NCBI GenBank assembly: GCA_944328495.1
Contig: CALVHR010000005.1
Location: forward strand, 17,067 to 81,066
Direction: 5' to 3'
Length of the DNA: 64,000 bases
From: an uncultured Clostridia bacterium
GTDB lineage: Bacteria > Bacillota > Clostridia > Christensenellales > Borkfalkiaceae
Shown: positions 59,231 to 64,000 of the stretch, piece after piece
How the letters are laid out: the number at the start of each line of letters is the position of its first letter
Position numbering within the stretch: position 1 is the first letter of the stretch
Made by a program: the position numbers and the translations under genes
The notes under the pieces: generated by a model
Told to the model about the DNA's origin: nothing
The model's input: only the letters and a program-made list of their open reading frames with translations
Database searches by the model: none

Positions 59231-60071
59231 AATTTTTTTCTTCTTCCACGCTCAAAACGGGGATTTCATGCCAGTTTCCGTTCGGCCCGAACGTGCGCGA
59301 AAACGCGGGCGAAAGTTCCTCTTTGCCGTCCACATAGCTTACAAAATTCCGTATGAGAGCCAGGCATTCGTCCTGTGCTTTCCGCATCAGTTTCATGAGG
59401 CGGAGATTGCTGTCTTCGCAGGCGGGAATGGGGCGCTTTGCGATCATCATGCCGTGCATTTCGCGCCAGTTGCCGGTAAGGCGCATTGCCGTGTTCACAA
59501 GAAACCGCTTGCCCGCGTGCGGTGCACGCACAAGACCGTTGTAAAATTTCATCGAGCGCAGCGCTTTCTTTACCTGCTTTTGCGTGACCCCCAAAAAGGG
59601 CGCGATCACGCGCGCGTTCGCGTCCGATGCAACGATGTGCTCGGTCAGCTTCGCCGAGAGCGGCTCAACTCCGCGCTGCAATAAAAGGGCACGGTCAAAT
59701 TCACTTTCGATCTCTGTGTGCCGTACATTTGAAACCGCGATCTTGTTTTCAATATAGCTGTGGCAGGTCACATCCAACGCAAAATGGCATACAAAACCGA
59801 TCGCATATGCGAGCGCCGCACTCCTGTCTGACGCTTGCAAACAGACTGCTTTCGCCGCCTTGAAAAATTTATCCGCATGGCGGCGGTGCATGCCGAATCC
59901 GATCGAATTGACTTTGTTGTTGGTCAACAGATGATAATAAAATAAAATGTCCGGTCCGTGCTGCCCGATATCGTACAATTGTCTGTGCGCACGGACGATC
60001 TGCGCCTGTTCTTCATCCAACCTGCCGAGGATCTGTTCCCCGAACAAATAATGTGCATACGTCGAAGGCAT
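59220..60071 (-). CDS. Zinc-dependent phospholipase C-like protein
   Basis: The ATG at 60071 has AGGAG seven bases upstream; 283 residues. The N-terminus MPSTYAHYLFGEQIL and the motifs QHGPDILFYYH, IGFVCHFALDVTCHSYIE supply the His/Asp pattern of the zinc-dependent PLC/S1-P1 fold (PF00882). No signal peptide is present, unlike secreted toxins, so this is the cytoplasmic clostridial subgroup with unknown substrate. Coupled to the MFS gene. Confidence 0.82.
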   Translation of the reverse strand: MPSTYAHYLFGEQILGRLDEEQAQIVRAHRQLYDIGQHGPDILFYYHLLTNNKVNSIGFGMHRRHADKFFKAAKAVCLQASDRSAALAYAIGFVCHFALDVTCHSYIENKIAVSNVRHTEIESEFDRALLLQRGVEPLSAKLTEHIVASDANARVIAPFLGVTQKQVKKALRSMKFYNGLVRAPHAGKRFLVNTAMRLTGNWREMHGMMIAKRPIPACEDSNLRLMKLMRKAQDECLALIRNFVSYVDGKEELSPAFSRTFGPNGNWHEIPVLSVEEEKNYEV

Positions 60072-60103
60072 ATCAAAACTCCTTTTTTTTTCTTTCATCC
60101 AAT

Positions 60104-60109
60104 ATCATA
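60104..60109 (-). promoter_or_regulatory. Extended -10 promoter of the phospholipase-like/MFS operon
   Basis: TGG-TATGAT on the minus strand (hexamer 60104-60109) lies 33 bases before the start; no -35 is recognisable. Confidence 0.4.
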
Positions 60110-60165
60110 CCACAACCGAGCCGTTTTGACGTATTTTTTTTGTAATTTCCTTGTAAAAAAATTGT

Positions 60166-60206
60166 ATCGGGGCGCTTTTCCGCCAAATGCGGAAAAGCGC
60201 CCCGAT
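60166..60206 (-). terminator. Terminator after the YtxH-like gene
   Basis: An 18-base perfect stem (60166-60183 with 60189-60206) is followed on the minus strand by ACAATTTTTTTAC. Confidence 0.85.
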
Positions 60207-60238
60207 CTGCCCGTTTTTCGGGCGGCGCCCGATGCAGT

Positions 60239-60424
60239 TTATTTCTTGGCGGAAGATTCCTTCTTTGTTTCCATCGCCGCAAGTTTTTCGTCGATGTACG
60301 CATCCATTCTCTGTTTCAGTTCTTCCTGCCCTTTCTGCACGAGCGAACGCGTCTTGTTGCTGTTTGCAACCCACAGCGCCCCGAGCATCGCGCCTGCTGC
60401 CAGGCCTGCGATAAATTTTTCCAT
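60239..60424 (-). CDS. Small YtxH-like membrane protein
   Basis: The ATG at 60424 has GGAGG five bases upstream and gives 61 residues; the longer frame to 60517 is rejected. The Gly/Ala-rich N-terminal segment (FIAGLAAGAMLGALWVA) can span or attach to the membrane, followed by a charged helix, as in YtxH-type small proteins. Function unknown. It lies 96 bases after the RsfA-like gene and is closed by a strong terminator. Confidence 0.7.
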   Translation of the reverse strand: MEKFIAGLAAGAMLGALWVANSNKTRSLVQKGQEELKQRMDAYIDEKLAAMETKKESSAKK

Positions 60425-60520
60425 ACTTTCCTCCGAATCGGACTTTATGCCCGCAGAGTCAGTATGTGCCGCGCCCGATGAAAGTATGCATCCGTACACA
60501 CATTCATGGCGCCGCATGCG

Positions 60521-61156
60521 TCATTGCGCTTTTGCCTGCGCCGCAAGCATCGCCTTTTTCACCCTAGAAGCCCGGCGCAATAAATCGTTCTCTTCGCTCA
60601 GTCGCCGAACCGATTCGCGAAGCTGTTCGTTCTCTGCACGCAAACTCGCCGCAAGTCGCCCGTAAAGCGCGTCGATCTCCGATTCGAGCCGACGCTGCAA
60701 CAGAGAACGGCGCCCCTCTTCCAGCTGCACCCCGTATCGGTCCGCCGCCGCACGCACCGTCTCCGGCTGCTTTTTGAGCATGTTCCTGTACTTATTCTGA
60801 TAGCGCAGCATCTTTTTGGCATCACCGCCGCATGCGTTCGCGATCGCACGGCGCACCGAATATCCCTTGCCCTTTTCGGTCAAAATGGCGCGAAGCATCT
60901 CCTCCGTCTCCGTTTCGGTAAAAGGATGCACCTGCTCTGCGTGCAAAGCCCTGCCCGCCAGCAGACTCTGCGCCGCGGGGCTGTCCGTGCGAAGCAGACG
61001 ATAATAATAATTGCGCACGCTGCCGCCTGCCCTGCCGTGTTCTCTTCCGTATCCCGCAAAAAGCGACGTGAGCGTCTTTCCCGCGCGTTTGCCTTCTTCC
61101 ACATAGCGAAGAAGCGCATCCGCCTCGTCTCTCGTATAGCCGTTGATCTTTTCCAT
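60521..61156 (-). CDS. RsfA-like putative DNA-binding regulator with coiled coil
   Basis: The ATG at 61156 is seven bases from GGAGG (another ATG, at 61162, is only one base from it); 211 residues. Two Myb/SANT-like helical repeats are visible: residues 1-55 (YTRDEADALLRYVEEG, then RNYYYRLLR) and 75-130 (FTETETEEMLRAILTEKG, KMLRYQNKYRNML). A C-terminal coiled coil (about 150-205) follows. This is the layout of RsfA/YlbO prespore regulators, but with two helical repeats; the assignment is tentative. Confidence 0.65.
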   Translation of the reverse strand: MEKINGYTRDEADALLRYVEEGKRAGKTLTSLFAGYGREHGRAGGSVRNYYYRLLRTDSPAAQSLLAGRALHAEQVHPFTETETEEMLRAILTEKGKGYSVRRAIANACGGDAKKMLRYQNKYRNMLKKQPETVRAAADRYGVQLEEGRRSLLQRRLESEIDALYGRLAASLRAENEQLRESVRRLSEENDLLRRASRVKKAMLAAQAKAQ

Positions 61157-61266
61157 GTCCATACCTCCGTTTTGGTTGTCGGAGCAAGTATTGACATTAA
61201 ATGATTTTTTTAAACATATAAATAAATTCACGCAAGGTTTTGCGAAAATTTTTCGGAGGTGACGCC

Positions 61267-62223
61267 GTGCGCGTTCATTTTTCTTCCTCCATGCCCTGTG
61301 CATTGAAATTAGGCGGCGCGCTCGTCGGATTCTGCGGCGAAGCGGAAAAATTTGCCGATCTCCCCGAAGGCGAACGGGTTCCCGCGGAATTTATCCCCGC
61401 GGACGGGAATTTTATGCCCATAACGTTTATCATTGACGAAAACTTTTTCAAGTCTCCGCCGCATTGCTGCGATGTTGTCCGCTACGGTTGCGGCGCAGAT
61501 ATTTGCGCTGCGCGCTTTTCGCCGCGCGACGCGGGACTGCGCGTCCTAAACCAGTCCCGCGAAGGCGATGTGCTCGCGACCGTATTTGACAGCGGAGGCG
61601 TCCGCCTATCGCTGGAAAGCAAAAACAATTTTGCCGCACAGGACCTGCCGCGTGCGGAAAACTATGAGATCGCCACCGAACAGATCGGCGGCGAGCAATT
61701 CTTGCGCGTAAGCTGCAAAATCGGAAACACGACCGAACTTTTTTTATTCAATAAGGCGCTCGAATGTGCCTTCCGCGACCGCGTCAGTGATTTCTCCTGC
61801 GGCGAAAAACTTACCGTACGGCTGGATTTTGCGGATGTCGTGGGACACAGCGCAACGCGCATCCTGCGCGCCGAGGGCGGAGCGCTTATTCCCGAAACAA
61901 CGCAAGTGCGCGCTTCCAACGCCGTTGACCCCGCACTGTTGGACGAACGCATCCTACCCTTTGCCTTTTTTCAGGAAATTGCCGTGGGAGGAAATTTTAC
62001 TGCCTACCTTTCCGAAGAACTCGCGCAGAAACAGGACCGCATCAAAGAATATCTGGGCGATTTTGTCGGCGTGTATCTGCCCAAAGAAATTTTTTATCTG
62101 ACTTATGGCAAACAAAATGCCGCGGGGCTTTTATACCGCCGCGGCGACAACGTTTGGGATGCAAAATTTTTCTCCGTTCAGAGCGAAAACGGAAAAATCA
62201 CCAATATCCTGCCCATAGGCTAA
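61267..62223 (+). CDS. Conserved-looking protein of unknown function
   Basis: The GTG at 61267 follows GGAGGTGA; an upstream TTG start is rejected. The 318-residue product is soluble, mostly beta by composition, without signal peptide or recognised motif; it starts with VRVHFSSSMPCALKLGG (first residue Met in the cell) and ends in ENGKITNILPIG. A TTGACA at 61190-61195 has its TATAAA 20 bases on, so promoter spacing is poor. The only plus-strand gene in this part, it is divergent from the RsfA-like gene. Confidence 0.7.
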   Translation: MRVHFSSSMPCALKLGGALVGFCGEAEKFADLPEGERVPAEFIPADGNFMPITFIIDENFFKSPPHCCDVVRYGCGADICAARFSPRDAGLRVLNQSREGDVLATVFDSGGVRLSLESKNNFAAQDLPRAENYEIATEQIGGEQFLRVSCKIGNTTELFLFNKALECAFRDRVSDFSCGEKLTVRLDFADVVGHSATRILRAEGGALIPETTQVRASNAVDPALLDERILPFAFFQEIAVGGNFTAYLSEELAQKQDRIKEYLGDFVGVYLPKEIFYLTYGKQNAAGLLYRRGDNVWDAKFFSVQSENGKITNILPIG

Positions 62224-62268
62224 CAACGCAATGTAGGCATACTCTTTAAAACCACGCGGCAATAGCAA

Positions 62269-62310
62269 AACGGACCCCGCCGTCCGCATATGCGGACGGC
62301 GGGGTCCGTT
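62269..62310. terminator. Bidirectional terminator between convergent genes
   Basis: A perfect 42-base palindrome centred on CATATG (stem AACGGACCCCGCCGTCCG...). The flanks are T- and A-containing but not long runs; strong pairing and its place between convergent genes support the call. Confidence 0.7.
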
Positions 62311-62367
62311 TCAATTCATACTCTCTGCCGCTTGGGCAGATCCTTTACTCTCCACGATACTGCGCGA

Positions 62368-63264
62368 TCAATACTTCGTGACTTCCACGCTTTCAATTAC
62401 GATCTTGCTCTGCGGAACTTCAAAGTCGACATTATAGGAACCGCCGTCCACAAACTCGTCCTCGATCACCACATCCGCTTTGGTTTCCGTGAACGCCCCG
62501 TCGTCGCCCAAACCTTCGACATACGAATCGATCGCGGCGAGCAGATTATCGAGCGCAGTTTTGGAATCTTCGTCGGCAAGTTCGCCGAATACGCAATAAC
62601 GGCTCTCCGCCGAACCGGATGAAGCGAGGAAAATATAGAACATCCCTTCGGTGCTGTTCTTGTAATATTCGCTCTTGCCAGGACCATCTTTACTGCCGCT
62701 ATACTTATAATATACGTGAGGTTCTTTGCTTTCTGGTACATACGAATAAGTACCAAGCGCGCCGTATGTGTTCGATAGTCCGGTATCGTTGTCGATGCTG
62801 AATCCGTTTTGGGAAAACTCACCGTGCAGGCGGTTGGTCGCAACCGTGCGGTCCGCATCCTTCCAAACCGTGATGTTTTTCAAAGAAACTTCGCCCGATT
62901 CGTTTGTCGTAAAGGAATCGTAGCCGATCTCGCGAAGATCGTCCATCACGTCGCCGTTTTCAAGGTCGTCGTAGGTATATCCGCCGCCGATCATGCGGTC
63001 GCTCGCCTTGTAATCGTGAATGACCGTTCCGTTATAATACCCCAGATCGATCAGCTCGATGTAATGTGCAACCGTCTGCGAATACAGGTCGCGGTACAAT
63101 TTGTAATTGAGCGTATATGTTTCGCCGTTGAATGAAATGTCCATGGAAATTTCAGGGCGTTTGCTTTCGCATGCCGTGAACATGAACGCACAGCCGATGA
63201 GAAGCATCGACGCAAGAATTACGGAAAACAGTTTGCCGAGTTTTCCGCCGATGGCTTTTACCAT
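62368..63264 (-). CDS. Cyclophilin-type peptidyl-prolyl isomerase lipoprotein, divergent
   Basis: The ATG at 63264 has GGAGG upstream; 298 residues. Signal peptide with lipobox FTAC (Cys32). The cyclophilin core is recognisable (VAHYIELIDLGYYNGTVIHDY, in parts VAHYIELIDLGYYNGT and VIHDY; then MIGGGYT; and a late YCVFGELAD), but the catalytic Arg of the usual FHRV motif is absent (IHDY), so isomerase activity is doubtful. It probably helps fold secreted proteins outside the membrane. Confidence 0.75.
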   Translation of the reverse strand: MVKAIGGKLGKLFSVILASMLLIGCAFMFTACESKRPEISMDISFNGETYTLNYKLYRDLYSQTVAHYIELIDLGYYNGTVIHDYKASDRMIGGGYTYDDLENGDVMDDLREIGYDSFTTNESGEVSLKNITVWKDADRTVATNRLHGEFSQNGFSIDNDTGLSNTYGALGTYSYVPESKEPHVYYKYSGSKDGPGKSEYYKNSTEGMFYIFLASSGSAESRYCVFGELADEDSKTALDNLLAAIDSYVEGLGDDGAFTETKADVVIEDEFVDGGSYNVDFEVPQSKIVIESVEVTKY

Positions 63265-63341
63265 AGATCCTCCTGTCTTTACGAAAATCACTTTGCACGG
63301 ACTTCCGTGCGCGCATTTTTCGCACGTTTCTATACCATTTT

Positions 63342-63370
63342 ATTTTATCGTTTTCTTGCCGAATCGTCAA
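63342..63370 (-). promoter_or_regulatory. Sigma-A promoter of the cyclophilin-like gene
   Basis: TTGACG (63365-63370), 17-base spacer, TAAAAT (63342-63347) on the minus strand. The rest of 63371-63560 shows nothing I recognise. Confidence 0.75.
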
Positions 63371-63560
63371 GCACTTTTGCATATTCTCGCAAATTTAACC
63401 GAGAATTCCCGCCGTTTATCACAATCGGAAGGGATCCTCCTTTGAAAATCCGACGCTTGCGCGGCTTCGCATATGCCTTTTCTTGCATGCGGCCGCTTTG
63501 CAAACGCAAATGCGTTCCGTCACATATGTTTCCGACTCCAAAGAAAGCGAAAGGCAAACA

Positions 63561-63588
63561 AAAAGCGCACCGTACGGTGCGCTTTTTT
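63561..63588. terminator. Orphan terminator beside the insertion sequence
   Basis: A 28-base perfect palindrome (A5GCGCACCG and its complement) with A- and T-runs. No gene in the window ends at it; see the findings. Confidence 0.75.
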
Positions 63589-63610
63589 ATTATTCTTGGT
63601 GAATTATACT

Positions 63611-64000
63611 ATTAAGTGCAACAGAGTAAATAAAAAAAGGAGTTCATACAAATCTGTGGTAAAATAAAGTTGCAAAACCAAAATTTACTACAAAGGAGAT
63701 CTGTATGAACTACCACCATTTTACCATAGAAGAGCGCTGTTGTCTACGAGAATACTATGTTAAAGGAAAAAGTTATAGAGAAATTGCAAAATTACTTGGC
63801 AGGAACGTAAGTTCGATATCACGGGAACTGAGGCGGAATTGTACCTTTTACAGAGATATCCCGAGATATTATCCGTATACGGCGCAAAAGAAAAGCAAAC
63901 TGCGCAACAGTTACCGCCACCGGGGAATGTTCTGGAAACAAGAAGTATTGGAATACATAGACGAGAAATTATCGCAGACATGGTCTCCCGAACAGATAGC
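63611..64000 (+). mobile_element. IS30-family insertion sequence, left end
   Basis: The element includes the transposase start at 63705 and probably begins near 63611, where ATTAAGTGCAAC resembles ends of IS30-group elements. A related GTTGCA occurs at 63669-63674. The right end, right inverted repeat and target duplication are outside the window, so boundaries are approximate. Confidence 0.55.
63705..64000 (+). CDS. IS30-family transposase, 3' end outside window
   Basis: The ATG at 63705 has AAGGAG six bases upstream; 98 codons are present. The N-terminal helix-turn-helix is typical of the IS30 family: MNYHHFTIEERCCLREYY, GKSYREIAKLLGRNVSS and ISRELRRN. The DDE catalytic domain would lie beyond the edge. 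The present part has no disruption, so the element may be active. It is the only transposase in the window. Confidence 0.85.
   Translation, partial: MNYHHFTIEERCCLREYYVKGKSYREIAKLLGRNVSSISRELRRNCTFYRDIPRYYPYTAQKKSKLRNSYRHRGMFWKQEVLEYIDEKLSQTWSPEQI

Overview
The window looks like ordinary chromosome from an endospore-forming member of the Clostridia with roughly 50% G+C. The evidence is a spoIIGA-sigE-sigG-ylmC sporulation cluster, a LytM-type spoIIQ, a PdaB-like deacetylase and an RsfA-like protein, together with an NfnAB electron-bifurcating transhydrogenase (anaerobic metabolism) and BspA-type surface proteins (typical of gut clostridia). A Christensenellales-like lineage is possible, but that is a guess from style. 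No rRNA, tRNA, CRISPR array or prophage was seen. Most genes lie on the minus strand in short operons with clear sigma-A promoters and strong intrinsic terminators.

Left part (1-7 kb): two secreted proteins with carbohydrate-binding (CBM9-like) and carboxypeptidase-regulatory-like domains form a minus-strand operon. They are divergent from an ArsR-type regulator whose C-terminal domain belongs to a carbohydrate-linked regulator family. A perfect palindrome overlaps the -10 of the operon. A single-strand-binding-like protein and a PdaB-like deacetylase follow. 7-16 kb: a type IIA topoisomerase B-A pair, an alpha/beta hydrolase, murG, and an esterase/aldo-keto reductase pair. 16-19 kb: ylmC, sigG, sigE, spoIIGA (transcribed spoIIGA to ylmC). 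19-23 kb: a 1164-residue lipoprotein with about 16 Cys/His repeats plus leucine-rich repeats.

23-36 kb: sugar transferase, lon-engB, nfnA-nfnB, a PP2C-type phosphatase, a 61-residue orphan gene with a striking palindromic promoter, and a radC-gltX-histidine kinase-response regulator operon. 35-46 kb: spoIIQ, a small membrane protein, tsaD, prfB (no programmed frameshift), a cation/calcium antiporter, secA, comFC, metK. 46-49 kb is plus-strand: a radical SAM activase-like protein and an ABC-F ATPase, with a 41-codon minus-strand ORF between them.

49-64 kb: the classical rpsB-tsf-pyrH-frr-uppS-cdsA run, followed by dxr-rseP (translation, then lipid-carrier and isoprenoid synthesis and membrane proteolysis); ruvX with a DUF1292 gene; a roughly 580-base gene-free stretch with two candidate small RNAs; an MFS/zinc phospholipase C-like pair; an RsfA-like gene with a small YtxH-like gene; an unrecognised plus-strand protein; a cyclophilin-like lipoprotein; and at the right edge the start of an IS30-family insertion sequence, the only mobile element seen. 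The most unusual items are the regulator/CBM9 locus, the Cys/His-repeat lipoprotein, the 61-residue orphan, the sigma-G-like promoter before sigG and the 57.4-57.9 kb intergenic region.
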